Source of the DNA: Pseudomonas sp. CHM02
GTDB taxonomy: Bacteria; Pseudomonadota; Gammaproteobacteria; Pseudomonadales; Pseudomonadaceae
Reading direction: 5' to 3'
Assembly (NCBI RefSeq): GCF_000612585.1
Contig: NZ_JFCA01000022.1
Span: 1 to 64,000, forward strand
Length of the DNA stretch: 64,000 bases
Part shown: in pieces, positions 1-8,699 of the stretch
How the letters are laid out: the number at the start of each line of letters is the position of its first letter
Position numbering within the stretch: the first letter of the stretch is position 1
Notes under the pieces: model-generated
Told to the model about the DNA's origin: nothing
Databases searched by the model: none
What the model saw: only the letters and a program-made list of their open reading frames with translations
Program-made: the position numbers and the translations under genes

Positions 1-436
1 TTTTCAGCAGCCGCCTTGAAGCGCCCATCTGTGGCCAACGACAGCGGCAGCACCACCAGACTATTGTGGCGAGCGGGCTTGCCCCCGCTGGGCTGCGAAG
101 TGGCCCCATTCAATGAGGCACACAGTGCATCAGGCACTCATCAGTGCGTGGCTTTCGGGGCGGCTGCGCAGCCCAGCGCAGGGCAAGCCTGCTCACCACA
201 AAGGGAGGCTCGTGTTCACCTGGCAAGGGTTTCCAGCAGCCGCCTTGAAGCGCTCATCTGTGGCCAACGACAGCGGCAGCACCACCAGACTATTGTGGCG
301 AGCGGGCTTGCCCCGCGTTGGGCTGCGAAGCGGCCCCATTCAATGAGGAACACAGTGCATCAGGCACTCATCAGTGCCTGGCTTTTGGGGCGGCTGCGCA
401 GCCCAGCGCAGGGCAAGCCTGCTCACCACAAAGGGG
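1..436. repeat. Tandem duplication of a REP-containing cassette
   Basis: Two copies of a unit of about 229 bp lie head to tail (about 1-205 and 231-436), with only scattered substitutions and one small indel. Each copy holds an inverted pair of Pseudomonas REP elements: a left arm with the core GAGCGGGCTTGCCCC and a right arm reading GGGGCAAGCC-type sequence in reverse, about 100 bp apart. The frames open across this stretch encode only REP-derived peptides and are not genes. No gene is seen in 1-494. Confidence 0.85.
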
Positions 437-494
437 TTCCAAAAGCGTGAGAGACATGGGCCGTCCTTGAAAAGGTATTGAGTCAGTCATCAAT

Positions 495-1475
495 CTACTT
501 GACCAACCGCTTTTCCTTGGAGGGGCGATATCCGAAATACGAGCTGTAGCACTTACTGAAATGACTCGGCGAGACAAACCCGCACGCCACCAGCACCTCT
601 ACCTGTGACAGCTCTGTGTGCTGCAACAGGCGGCGCGCTTCGGTGACGCGCAGTTCCATGTAGTAGCGCTGGGGCGTGGTGCCCAGTTGTTCTTTGAACA
701 AACGCTCCAACTGCCGGCGGGAGCGGCCGGCGTAGACCGCCAGTTGGTCCAGTTCCAGAGGCTCTTCGAGGTTGGCGTCCATCAGCTTCACGACTTCACG
801 CAGGGGCGCGCTGACGCTGACGTTTTCGGTGGGTTTGATGCGGCGGTAGCGGGACTCTTCGAAGGCCAGGATGTCTTCAATGCCTTCGACCAGGGCTTTG
901 TCATGCAGGCCCTTGATCCAGTCCAGCGCCATGTGGAACGCGCCGGACGGGCTTGAAGCGGTCAGGCGGTCGCGATCGATCACATAGGGTTCGCTGGTGA
1001 CGTGGGTGGCTTTGGACACTTCCGCCAGCGCCGGGCGATGTTCAGGGTGGATCGCGCAGCGATAGCCTTGCAACAGGCCGGCGCGGCCCAGGAACCACGC
1101 ACCGTTCCACAAGCCCGCGAGGCTGATGCCGTGTTCGGCAGCGCTGCGCAGCAGGTGGATGAAGTCTTCACTGGCCTTGAGTTCGGTGCGAAAGCCGCCG
1201 CAGATCACCAGTAACTCCAGGTCTTGCAGGGCCGCCATATCCAGGCGTGCGTCGGGACGGATGACCAGGCCCAGGTCGCTGATGACTTCTGCGTCGTTCC
1301 AGCCGAAGGTGCGCGTGGCAAACAGTTCAGGGCGCAGCAGGTTGGCGGTGACGAGGGTGTCGAGGGTCTGGGTGAATGCGGGCAGGGAGAAGTGTTCGAG
1401 CAACAGGAAGCCGACGCGGGTGACCAACGCCGGCTGCAGGGTTTCGTTGAGGTAGCGCAGGTTCTTGCCTTTCAT
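495..1475 (-). CDS. GlxA-family AraC-type transcriptional regulator
   Basis: The N-terminal half (about residues 15-190) is a DJ-1/PfpI-like domain of the class I glutamine amidotransferase fold (VGFLLLEHFSLPAFTQTLDT near the start, then LLVICGG). The C-terminal 100 residues are an AraC double helix-turn-helix ending in CGFVSPSHFSKCYSSYFGYRPS. The architecture matches the GlxA family, which includes regulators of quaternary-amine and arginine catabolism in Pseudomonas. I chose the ATG at 1475 because the conserved region begins there; an open extension to 1577 (ATG also at 1502) cannot be excluded. No target operon is adjacent, so the effector is unknown. Confidence 0.88.
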   Translation of the reverse strand: MKGKNLRYLNETLQPALVTRVGFLLLEHFSLPAFTQTLDTLVTANLLRPELFATRTFGWNDAEVISDLGLVIRPDARLDMAALQDLELLVICGGFRTELKASEDFIHLLRSAAEHGISLAGLWNGAWFLGRAGLLQGYRCAIHPEHRPALAEVSKATHVTSEPYVIDRDRLTASSPSGAFHMALDWIKGLHDKALVEGIEDILAFEESRYRRIKPTENVSVSAPLREVVKLMDANLEEPLELDQLAVYAGRSRRQLERLFKEQLGTTPQRYYMELRVTEARRLLQHTELSQVEVLVACGFVSPSHFSKCYSSYFGYRPSKEKRLVK

Positions 1476-1729
1476 GCCACCGCTGAATTGACGTCTTTCC
1501 ATCGAGGGTTGGCCCACTCTTATTGTTGATGCAGTGGGCGCCATCTTAGGGGGAAACGCGCGGTCTGTCTCAGGCACTGATCTTGAGAAAACGGCCAGCC
1601 CTCAAAGCCCGCAGCAGAACAGTGCAAAGCGCATCTGATACGGTTTTTTCTTTGCTATCTGCGTCTGTATTGAAAAACCGCCCGGGCGGACAATAGCGCC
1701 ATCCCCACTCCCTTCCCTTCGGAGGCCTT

Positions 1730-1813
1730 ATGACCAAGATGGCACTTTTCCTGTTCGGCTTTTTGGTATTGACCATCGGCATCGGCCTGCTGGCAACCAT
1801 CTCGCCGGTCTGA
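1730..1813 (+). CDS. 27-aa single-pass membrane peptide
   Basis: This short frame has a strong ribosome binding site (GGAGG at 1721-1725, 4 bases before the ATG). It encodes 27 residues that are nearly all hydrophobic after MTKM, forming one membrane helix rich in Leu, Ile, Phe and Gly. It stops at TGA 1811-1813, 11 bp before the convergent LysE gene end. The Shine-Dalgarno sequence and uniform hydrophobicity argue for a real small membrane protein. Its function is unknown. Confidence 0.6.
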   Translation: MTKMALFLFGFLVLTIGIGLLATISPV

Positions 1814-1824
1814 CTTCGGCCTGG

Positions 1825-2433
1825 TCAGTGGACAAACAACATCGGGTAGAGCGACAGCACCAGTAACCCGGCCATCGACCAGTTGAACATCCGCAACCAG
1901 CGCGGCTCACGCAACACATTGCGCAAGCCGCTGCCACAGCCGACCCACACGCACACGCTGGGCAGGTTGACCACCGCGAACACCAGCGCAATCACCAGCA
2001 CATTGGTGACGTAGCCTTCCGCCGGCGTATAGGTGGTGATCGCCCCCAGCGCCATGATCCAGGCCTTGGGGTTCACCCACTGGAACGCCGCTGCGCCAAG
2101 GAAGGTCATGGGTTTGCCCTGCTCATCGCTGCTGTCGGACATGCCACCTGCCGTCGCGATCTTCCACGCCAGGTACAGCAGGTACGCCGCCCCGGCGTAG
2201 CGCAGCACCGTGTAGGCCCACGGAAACACCTTGAACACCTCGCCCAATCCCAGGCCGACCGAGATCACCAGCAGCATGAACCCAATGCTGATCCCCAGCG
2301 CATGAGGCATCGACCGGCGGAACCCGAAGTTCACCCCCGACGCGAGCAACATGGTGTTGTTGGGCCCCGGTGTGATCGAGGACACAAAGGCGAATAGCAC
2401 AAACGCTGACAACAGACTGGTAGACATGAACAT
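1825..2433 (-). CDS. LysE/RhtB-family amino-acid exporter
   Basis: This 202-aa protein has about six hydrophobic segments and the family signature TPGPNN near residues 22-27 (SSITPGPNNTMLLASGVNFG). LysE/RhtB proteins export amino acids or their analogues across the inner membrane, driven by proton motive force. The length is typical (about 200 aa). A second in-frame ATG two codons downstream (2427) is an equally possible start. It is monocistronic, and no adjacent LysR-type regulator identifies the substrate. Confidence 0.9.
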   Translation of the reverse strand: MFMSTSLLSAFVLFAFVSSITPGPNNTMLLASGVNFGFRRSMPHALGISIGFMLLVISVGLGLGEVFKVFPWAYTVLRYAGAAYLLYLAWKIATAGGMSDSSDEQGKPMTFLGAAAFQWVNPKAWIMALGAITTYTPAEGYVTNVLVIALVFAVVNLPSVCVWVGCGSGLRNVLREPRWLRMFNWSMAGLLVLSLYPMLFVH

Positions 2434-2636
2434 GACGCGGCATCCAAACGGAGGTGGTGTGCCTGCGACAGTAGAGGGTTACGGGCCGCCCCGCCCCGTA
2501 CAGCCAGGGGCAGATTGAGGCATACACTTTTTTGCCGAGTCTTTCACAAACCTTTCACAGACAACCGCCTATGGTGATTCCAGCTCCTAATGAACATCCT
2601 TTTAGCCCGCGCGCCCCACGCGGGCTTTTCTTTGCC
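2434..2636 (+). ncRNA. Possible small transcript ending in an orphan terminator
   Basis: The gap 2434-2743 holds no convincing protein gene. It contains a plus-strand intrinsic terminator (2605-2633) with no plus-strand gene upstream of it. Just before the hairpin is a mini-ORF of 11 codons (ATG 2571, stop TAG about 2602). An sRNA or leader of roughly 100 nt starting near 2530 would explain the terminator. The 5' end is a guess, and I do not recognise a named sRNA family. Confidence 0.25.
2605..2633 (+). terminator. Intrinsic terminator, plus strand
   Basis: A 7-bp GC stem (GCCCGCG at 2605-2611 pairing with CGCGGGC at 2619-2625) is followed by TTTTCTTT. Its polarity is plus-strand, although no plus-strand coding gene precedes it. 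Confidence 0.7.
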
Positions 2637-2651
2637 CGGTATTTGCCACGG

Positions 2652-2689
2652 GCAAAAAAAGAGGCAAGCCATTGTGCATGGCTTGCCTC
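2652..2689 (-). terminator. Intrinsic terminator of the HrpK/NolX-like gene
   Basis: A perfect 12-bp stem (2661-2672 with 2678-2689, 5-nt loop) is followed on the minus strand by a run of seven T. It lies 55 bp beyond the stop codon of the minus-strand gene ending at 2744. Confidence 0.85.
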
Positions 2690-2743
2690 CAGTGCCTGTC
2701 CGTTGACGCGGGCCGCCGCCACGCTCGACGGTACAGCGCGCCG

Positions 2744-3208
2744 TCAGTTCTGCGGCCGTTGCTTGGTCGAGTCCAGTTCGGCTTTTTTAGCGGTGCTGAT
2801 TTCGGTGATCTGCGCGGACTTGGCAATCGCCAGGTCGAACGTGTCTTGCATCTTGGCAATGGCATCGGTAGCGGTGCCTTTCAGGCCACCGTTGGCGGCC
2901 CAGTCGAAGTTCCACACGCCCGACAGGTTATCGGCGCCCGCCACGTCGTGGGTTTCGATGGCGGTAAATACATCGGGGTGACGCTCCATGTACTTGGCAG
3001 CATCGGAGACATCCGTCGGCACTTTGCCCGAAGCGTTGTTGGCCAACTGGGTCAGTTCCTGCTTGGTAATGGCCGACTTGCCGGTCTGGCGCATGTAATC
3101 GGCGATCACCTTGCTGGACTTGGCAATATTCAACTTGTCATCGAACGCCGAAGGTGACGCTTTAGGCGTGTTTGCCCCGCTGCCGGCGGGCGTTACGGTA
3201 GTAGACAT
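2744..3208 (-). CDS. Small HrpK/NolX-like protein, function unassigned
   Basis: This is a 154-aa soluble protein without a signal peptide. The start at 3208 is preceded by GGGGAG with 8-base spacing; upstream in-frame ATGs up to 3307 lack this. The first 25 residues are Ser/Thr/Pro/Ala-rich, like many type III secretion N-termini. The centre has the segment HPDVFTAIETHDVAGAD followed by NFDWAANGG, which resembles modules of the HrpK/HrpF/NolX type III translocon-effector family. I make this assignment from memory of the motif, with modest confidence. No type III genes are nearby and the protein is far shorter than HrpK. It has its own terminator. Confidence 0.4.
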   Translation of the reverse strand: MSTTVTPAGSGANTPKASPSAFDDKLNIAKSSKVIADYMRQTGKSAITKQELTQLANNASGKVPTDVSDAAKYMERHPDVFTAIETHDVAGADNLSGVWNFDWAANGGLKGTATDAIAKMQDTFDLAIAKSAQITEISTAKKAELDSTKQRPQN

Positions 3209-3442
3209 CGGCGCTGCTCCCCTGAAGGTACGAATGAAATCGTCGTGCTGACGATAGCCTGGCGCCGACGTTAGCATGGGCAATGGGCCATTAATCATGC
3301 GCTTCACAACAATTCACAAGGAGCAGCAGAGTTTCGGCAAATGGTCGCTCAGACATGCCCCCCTCCACATGAATCGTGTCAGCCGCAGCGTCACTTCCAT
3401 CGGCAGCACGACGAAACGATCATCGTCGATGGCGCCACCGTC

Positions 3443-3604
3443 GCCAGTGGCGGCGAACCTGGCCGCGTGGATCGCGTCAAGGACAGCATTCCGATGGGCC
3501 GCGGTGGCGAGCCCGAAGAAGTGGCACGCGCAATCCTGTGGCTGGCCGGTTCAGAGGCGTCGTTTATTACCGGGACGTTCCTGGATGTAACAGGCGGCAA
3601 ATAA
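3443..3604 (+). pseudogene. C-terminal remnant of a short-chain dehydrogenase
   Basis: The last 53 codons match the C-terminus of SDR-family oxidoreductases: ASGGEPGRV, then IPMGRGGEPEEVARAILWLA, then a TGTFLDVTGGK-type ending. The Rossmann nucleotide-binding half and the YxxxK catalytic region (about 190 residues) are missing upstream, where the frame runs into unrelated sequence. This is what remains after a deletion. It ends 14 bp before the convergent TetR gene. Confidence 0.8.
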
Positions 3605-3618
3605 GCGGCAAACCGCGG

Positions 3619-4332
3619 TTATCGGGAGGTCTGCTGGTCACGGTGACGGGCCAGGCCTTCCAGGGTGAACCGCGCTTGCATCAGCACCACATCCCGTACC
3701 AGCTCCATTTCCTTCTGGCTCACTTCGCTCCACTTCAAGGCTTCGAGCAGCTTGGGTTTCTGCACCCGGAAGGCCAACCCCTGGGTAAACAGCGCCATCG
3801 AGTGAATGACCGTGCGCTCGTCTTCCACGGCAAACCCGGCCAGGCGCGCGATCAGTTGACGGATGACCCGCGCAATACGTGACTTGAAACGTTCTTCGAA
3901 GGCCATCGTCGCACTTTGCGGACACAAGCCGGCTTGATGGCGATCCATGAATGCCCGCCAGGCCGTGGTCTGCGGGCTGTCCTGGATCGTCGACACCACG
4001 GTACCCAAGATGCCCAGTGAGGCGTCGATCAGCGCGTGATCGTCTGAGCCTGCGTCGTCCAAAGCGTTTTCCGCAGCCTCCACCGAAGGCGACATCTTGT
4101 GCCATAACAGCGTGACCAGGTGCTCAACGCACGCCAGGTACACGCCTTCCTTGCCATCGAAGTAGTACTGGATCGCAGGCGCATTGACGCCAGCGGCGGT
4201 GGCAATATCGCGGGTAGAGGCGCCATCGTAGCCGCGCTCGCCAAACACCTCGACAGCCGCGTCGATAATGCGCGCGCGGGTTTCTTCGCCGCGCTGGTAA
4301 CCACCCTCGGCGGCAGGTTTGTGTCGTGCCAT
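3619..4332 (-). CDS. TetR-family repressor, CecR/DUF1956-like
   Basis: The product is 237 aa. Residues about 15-62 form the TetR HTH (RARIIDAAVEVFGERGYDG, then STRDIATAAGVNAPAIQYYF). The long C-terminal ligand domain resembles the CecR/YbiH (DUF1956) subgroup. I chose the ATG at 4332 for its GGAG Shine-Dalgarno six bases upstream; the frame stays open to 4488, overlapping the divergent gene. It is transcribed away from the three-gene efflux operon, with a 99-bp intergenic region carrying palindromes, so it probably represses that operon and itself. Confidence 0.88.
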   Translation of the reverse strand: MARHKPAAEGGYQRGEETRARIIDAAVEVFGERGYDGASTRDIATAAGVNAPAIQYYFDGKEGVYLACVEHLVTLLWHKMSPSVEAAENALDDAGSDDHALIDASLGILGTVVSTIQDSPQTTAWRAFMDRHQAGLCPQSATMAFEERFKSRIARVIRQLIARLAGFAVEDERTVIHSMALFTQGLAFRVQKPKLLEALKWSEVSQKEMELVRDVVLMQARFTLEGLARHRDQQTSR

Positions 4333-4370
4333 GTGCAGCTCCATTCGAATACCCGACCAAAATATACCAG

Positions 4371-4404
4371 TTGACAAAAATTCGCGAAAAAAGGAATTTA
4401 TTCC
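4371..4404. promoter_or_regulatory. Promoter/operator region of the efflux operon
   Basis: A -35-like TTGACA (4371-4376) is followed by two perfect palindromes: TTCGCGAA (4381-4388) and GGAATTTATTCC (4393-4404). They lie between the TetR gene and the HlyD-like gene, where a TetR dimer would be expected to bind. The operator role is inferred from position and symmetry only. Confidence 0.45.
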
Positions 4405-4431
4405 ACCTGTTATAAATCTGGAGTGACCTCG

Positions 4432-5541
4432 ATGTCCGCTGCACCTCCCTCCCCTCAGGTCAGTCATGAAGATACCGTCAACGGTCAACGCGGCAAGGCC
4501 CGACGCATCCTGCTCAGCCTGGCGGGCGTCGCACTGCTGGTGGGCGTGTCATGGGCCGCCTGGTGGTGGATCACCGGGCGTTTCATCGAAACCACCGACG
4601 ATGCCTACCTGCAAGCCGACAGCATCAGCGTGGCGCCAAAGATCAACGGCTACGTGGCCGAAGTGCTGGTGAGCGACAACCAGAACGTCAAGCGCGGCGA
4701 TGTGCTGGTACGCCTGGATGCACGTAAATACCAGGCGGTGAGTGATGAAGCCTCCGCGACTATTGCCGCACGCAACGCCGACTACGCCAAGGCCCAGGCC
4801 GACCTGATACAACAGGATTCGACCATCGCTGAAGCCCGTGCCCAGTTGCAAGGCGCCGAAGCCGATGCGCGGCACGCGCAGACCGAAGTGGCCCGGTACG
4901 CGCCGCTGGCCCGCTCCGGCGCCGAACCGGAAGAACGCCTGGCCCAGTTGAACAACCAACTCGCGCAAGCCCGCAGCACGGTGGCGGCCAAACAGGCGGC
5001 GCTGCGTTCCAGCCAGACCCGCTACGGCACGCTCCAGGCCCAGCTCAAGCAGGCCCAGGCCCAACTGGGTGTGGCCAAGGCCAGCGAAGCGCAAAGCCAA
5101 TTGGACGTGGACGACGCCGTCATCCGCAGCCCGCTGGACGGACGCGTGGCCGACCGTGGCGTGCGCGTGGGCCAGTACGTGCAACCCGGCACGCGGTTGC
5201 TGACGGTGGTGCCGATCAGCGCGATCTACCTGACCGCCAATTACAAGGAAACCCAAATTGGTGACATGCACCCCGGCCAGACCGTCACCGTGCATGTGGA
5301 CGCCCTGCCCGGCCGCGACCTGCAAGGCCACATCGACAGCCTGGCGCCTGGCACGGGTGCGCAGTTCGCCTTGTTGCCGCCGTCGAATGCCACCGGCAAC
5401 TTCACCAAGATCGTGCAGCGCGTACCGGTGCGTATTGCCCTGGACGTGCCGGATGACCTGCGCGCCGCGTTGATGCCTGGCCTGTCAGCCACCGTGGAAG
5501 TCGACACCCGCACCCACGCCGCGGACGCCAACCATGGCTGA
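4432..5541 (+). CDS. HlyD/EmrA-family membrane fusion protein
   Basis: The product is 369 aa with a short cytoplasmic N-terminus, one transmembrane helix (about residues 25-47), a biotinyl-lipoyl-like half-motif after TTDDAYLQADSISVAPKING, a long alpha-helical hairpin rich in Ala/Gln (about 95-215), and the second half-motif VRVGQYVQPGTRLLTVVP. This is the periplasmic adaptor of EmrAB-type efflux pumps. The ATG at 4432 has GGAG 8 bases upstream; a GTG at 4423 is the alternative. It overlaps the next gene by 8 bp, so the two are translationally coupled. Confidence 0.92.
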   Translation: MSAAPPSPQVSHEDTVNGQRGKARRILLSLAGVALLVGVSWAAWWWITGRFIETTDDAYLQADSISVAPKINGYVAEVLVSDNQNVKRGDVLVRLDARKYQAVSDEASATIAARNADYAKAQADLIQQDSTIAEARAQLQGAEADARHAQTEVARYAPLARSGAEPEERLAQLNNQLAQARSTVAAKQAALRSSQTRYGTLQAQLKQAQAQLGVAKASEAQSQLDVDDAVIRSPLDGRVADRGVRVGQYVQPGTRLLTVVPISAIYLTANYKETQIGDMHPGQTVTVHVDALPGRDLQGHIDSLAPGTGAQFALLPPSNATGNFTKIVQRVPVRIALDVPDDLRAALMPGLSATVEVDTRTHAADANHG

Positions 5542-7096
5542 GGCAATCATGGCCGGGGTGGCCGCCGAGAAACCGCGCAATGCCTCGCTGACCGACTGGA
5601 TCGCCGTCGCCGCCGGGGCGCTGGGCGCCTTGCTGGCAACCCTGGACGTGTCGATTACCAACTCGGCCTTGCCGCAGATCCAGGGCCAGATCGGCGCCAC
5701 CGGCACTGAGGGCACCTGGATCGCCACCGGCTACCTGATGTCGGAAATCGTCATGATCCCCCTCGCCGCCTGGCTGACTCGAGTGTTCGGCTTGCGTCGG
5801 TTCCTGATCGGCACCGCGTTGACGTTCACCCTGTTCTCGATGTTCTGCGGCCTGTCCACCAGCCTCGGCGCGATGATCGCCGGGCGCATCGGCCAGGGCT
5901 TCGCCGGTGGCGCGATGATCCCCACCGCGCAGACCATCGTGCGCACGCGCCTGCCGCCGCATCAACTGGCCATCGGCACCACGATGTTCGGCATGACCGT
6001 GATCCTCGGCCCCTTGCTCGGCCCGGTGATTGGCGGCTGGCTGACGGAAAACATCAATTGGCGCTGGTGCTTCTTTCTCAACCTGCCCATCAGTATCGCG
6101 CTGATCACGCTGCTGATCACCGGCCTGCCCAGCGAGCGCATGAACCTGCAACGCTTCATCAGCGCGGACTGGCTGGGGATTCTGGGGCTGGCCATGGGCT
6201 TGAGTTCGCTCACCGTCGTGCTGGAGGAAGGCCAACGCGAGCACTGGTTCGATTCGCTGTTGATCGTGTGGCTGAGCATCGCCACGGTCACGGGGTTTTT
6301 CCTGATTGCCGTGGGCCAGTTCCGTTCGAGCACGCCGATCCTGCGTCTGCAACTGCTGCTCAATAAAAGCTTCGGCAGCGTGTTGCTGATCGGGACGGCA
6401 GTGGGCGCCGGCCTCTACGGCACGGCGTACCTGGTGCCGCAGTTTCTCGGCATTTTGTCCGGTTACAACGCGCAGCAATCCGGCTCGATCATGCTGCTGT
6501 CAGGCATCCCGGCATTCCTGCTGATGCCGATCCTGCCGAGGATGCTTGGCCGCTATGACCTGCGCTGGATGGTCGGCGCAGGCCTGTTGCTGTATTGGGC
6601 CAGTTGCTTTGTAGACACCCAGCTGACCGCCGACAGCGTCGGCCATGATTTTGTCTGGTCGCAGCTGCTGCGCGGCTTCGGGCAGATCCTGGTGATGATG
6701 CCCCTCAGCCAACTGTCCATGCGCTCGGTCGACACCCGCGACGCCGGCGATGCGGCCGGGCTCTATAACATGTCACGCAACCTCGGCGGCACCATCGGCC
6801 TGGCGCTGCTCGGCGTGTTGATGGACCGTCGCAGTCATTTCCATGACGACATGCTGCGCGAAGGCATCCTGGCCAACAGCCAATTGACCCAGGACCAGAT
6901 GGCCAGCAACACCGCCAGCTACCTGGCACAGACCGGCGACGCCTCCACCGCCTCGTTGCAAGCCATGGCCCAACTGGCCAATGACATCGCGCGGCAAGCG
7001 TCAGTGCTGGCCTACAACGACTCGTTCTACGTACTGGGACTCGCAATGCTGGCGTGCCTGCCCCTGATCTTCATCCTCAAAAAGCGCACGGTATAA
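5534..7096 (+). CDS. DHA2-family MFS multidrug transporter (EmrB-like)
   Basis: The 520-aa product has the 14-helix length typical of the DHA2 family. The N-terminal motif LLATLDVSITNSALPQIQ matches the first helix of EmrB/QacA proteins, and TRVFGLRRF lies in the loop-2 motif A region. It is the inner-membrane proton antiporter of the tripartite system with the adaptor before it and the OMF lipoprotein after it (2-bp gap). The substrate cannot be read from the sequence. Confidence 0.93.
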   Translation: MAEAIMAGVAAEKPRNASLTDWIAVAAGALGALLATLDVSITNSALPQIQGQIGATGTEGTWIATGYLMSEIVMIPLAAWLTRVFGLRRFLIGTALTFTLFSMFCGLSTSLGAMIAGRIGQGFAGGAMIPTAQTIVRTRLPPHQLAIGTTMFGMTVILGPLLGPVIGGWLTENINWRWCFFLNLPISIALITLLITGLPSERMNLQRFISADWLGILGLAMGLSSLTVVLEEGQREHWFDSLLIVWLSIATVTGFFLIAVGQFRSSTPILRLQLLLNKSFGSVLLIGTAVGAGLYGTAYLVPQFLGILSGYNAQQSGSIMLLSGIPAFLLMPILPRMLGRYDLRWMVGAGLLLYWASCFVDTQLTADSVGHDFVWSQLLRGFGQILVMMPLSQLSMRSVDTRDAGDAAGLYNMSRNLGGTIGLALLGVLMDRRSHFHDDMLREGILANSQLTQDQMASNTASYLAQTGDASTASLQAMAQLANDIARQASVLAYNDSFYVLGLAMLACLPLIFILKKRTV

Positions 7097-7098
7097 CC

Positions 7099-8517
7099 AT
7101 GATTGCTCGTTCCTTTCCCTTGCTCCTGACCGTTGGCCTGCTGTCCGCCTGCACGGTGGGCCCGGACTACTCAGGTGCCCCCAACGCCGCGCCGAAAACC
7201 CTCGCGGCCGGGCATTTGCCCCATGCCGACCGCCAAGCGCCCAGCGCACCCGCCGTGGCGCAGTGGTGGCGAACGTTGAATGACCCGCCGCTCAATGAAC
7301 TGGTGGACATGGCGCTGCAAAACAGCCCGGATATCGCCACCGCCCAGGCCCGCTTGAAGCAGTCCCGCGCCAGCCTCAGCGGCGCACGCGCCGACGGCAT
7401 GCCCAAGGTCACCGGCGACGCGGCGATGCTGAAACTGCGCTCGCCCGACACCTCCGCACTGGGTGGCGGCGGTGGCGGTCGTGGCCCGCTGACGCTCTAC
7501 CTCGCCGGCTTCGATGCCAGCTGGGAAGCCGACCTGTTCGGCGGCACGCGCCGTGCAGTCGAGGCGGCGCAAGCGCAAGCCGATGCGGCCCAGGCACAAC
7601 TGGCCGACGCCCAGGTGCAACTGGCGGCCGAAGTGGTACAGGCCTACACCGACCTGCGCGACCAACAGGCGCGACTGGCCCTGGTCGACGCCAGCGTCGA
7701 CATCGAAAACCAGGCCCTCGACCTGACTCAGCAACGCCGCAGCCGTGGCGTGGCCTCACAGTTGCAACTCGAACAAGTCCTCACCCAGGCAGAAAACACC
7801 CAGGCCCAACGCCTGCCCTTGCAAGCCGCCATCGTTGAATCCCTGGACCAACTCGGCTTGCTCTGCGGCCAGGAACCCGGTGAACTGGACAGCCGCCTCG
7901 CCACCGCCAAAGCCCTGCCCGCCATTCCCGGCGTGGTGCCCGTAGCCGATCCCGCCGCCGTGCTCAAAGCGCGCCCCGACATCCGCGTCGCCGAACGTAA
8001 ACTGGCCTCCAGCAACGCGCAGATCGGCGAGAAGACTGCCGACTGGTTTCCCAAGCTCAGCCTGATGGGCGATCTGTCATTCTCTGCCGGCGACCCCGGC
8101 CACCTCGCCCGCAAGGACAACGGTAGCTGGCTGATCCTGCCGCGACTGACCTGGAACGCCTTGGACTTCGGCCGTGTGGCTGCCAGCGTCAAAGGCGCCG
8201 AGGCCGGCCGCGATGAAGCGCTCGCGCAATACAAAAGTGTTGTACTGAGTGCGCTGCGCGACGCCGATGTCGCCCTGGCTCGGTACGGGCATCAGCGTCA
8301 GAACGTGGTGCTGCTGCGCAGTGTGGAATCCTCGGCGGTGCGTGCGGCCGACCTCACTCGCCAACGCTACCGTGCCGGCACCGCGAGTACCCTGGATTGG
8401 CTGGATGCGGAGCGCACGCGGTACCAGGCGCAGGAGAGCCGGATTTCGGGGGATGCGGAATTGCTCAAGGATTTTGCTTCGCTGCACAAGGCATTGGGGT
8501 TGGGCTGGGCGATGTGA
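7099..8517 (+). CDS. Outer-membrane efflux lipoprotein, NodT/OprM type
   Basis: The 472-aa product begins with a lipoprotein signal peptide (lipobox LLSAC, Cys about residue 18), followed by VGPDY, the classic start of mature NodT-family channels. Two outer-membrane efflux protein repeats with long helical stretches follow, including RYRAGTASTLDWLDAERT near the end. I chose the ATG at 7099 because it places the signal peptide correctly; the longer frame from 7054 does not. It completes the adaptor-MFS-OMF operon. The 182 bp beyond (8518-8699) hold nothing I can identify. Confidence 0.93.
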   Translation: MIARSFPLLLTVGLLSACTVGPDYSGAPNAAPKTLAAGHLPHADRQAPSAPAVAQWWRTLNDPPLNELVDMALQNSPDIATAQARLKQSRASLSGARADGMPKVTGDAAMLKLRSPDTSALGGGGGGRGPLTLYLAGFDASWEADLFGGTRRAVEAAQAQADAAQAQLADAQVQLAAEVVQAYTDLRDQQARLALVDASVDIENQALDLTQQRRSRGVASQLQLEQVLTQAENTQAQRLPLQAAIVESLDQLGLLCGQEPGELDSRLATAKALPAIPGVVPVADPAAVLKARPDIRVAERKLASSNAQIGEKTADWFPKLSLMGDLSFSAGDPGHLARKDNGSWLILPRLTWNALDFGRVAASVKGAEAGRDEALAQYKSVVLSALRDADVALARYGHQRQNVVLLRSVESSAVRAADLTRQRYRAGTASTLDWLDAERTRYQAQESRISGDAELLKDFASLHKALGLGWAM

Positions 8518-8699
8518 CACACATCTTCGCCATGCGCCGCCTGACCTGAGGGAACAGGCCGATCTGGCTGAAAGTGGGGATGGATATCACGGGGTTTGCT
8601 CTGAAGCCTTTGGAGCAATAATCAGATCTGACGCGCTGTAGCGACGATTACAGCTCGCACTGGAGCCAGTCCCCATCCATCCGCCGCAAAGTCTACATA

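Noticed and set aside
5402..6478. A 358-codon minus-strand frame inside the MFS transporter
   Set aside because: Ala/Gly/Arg/Gln/His-rich shadow translation without hydrophobic or domain pattern; the plus-strand transporter explains the DNA.
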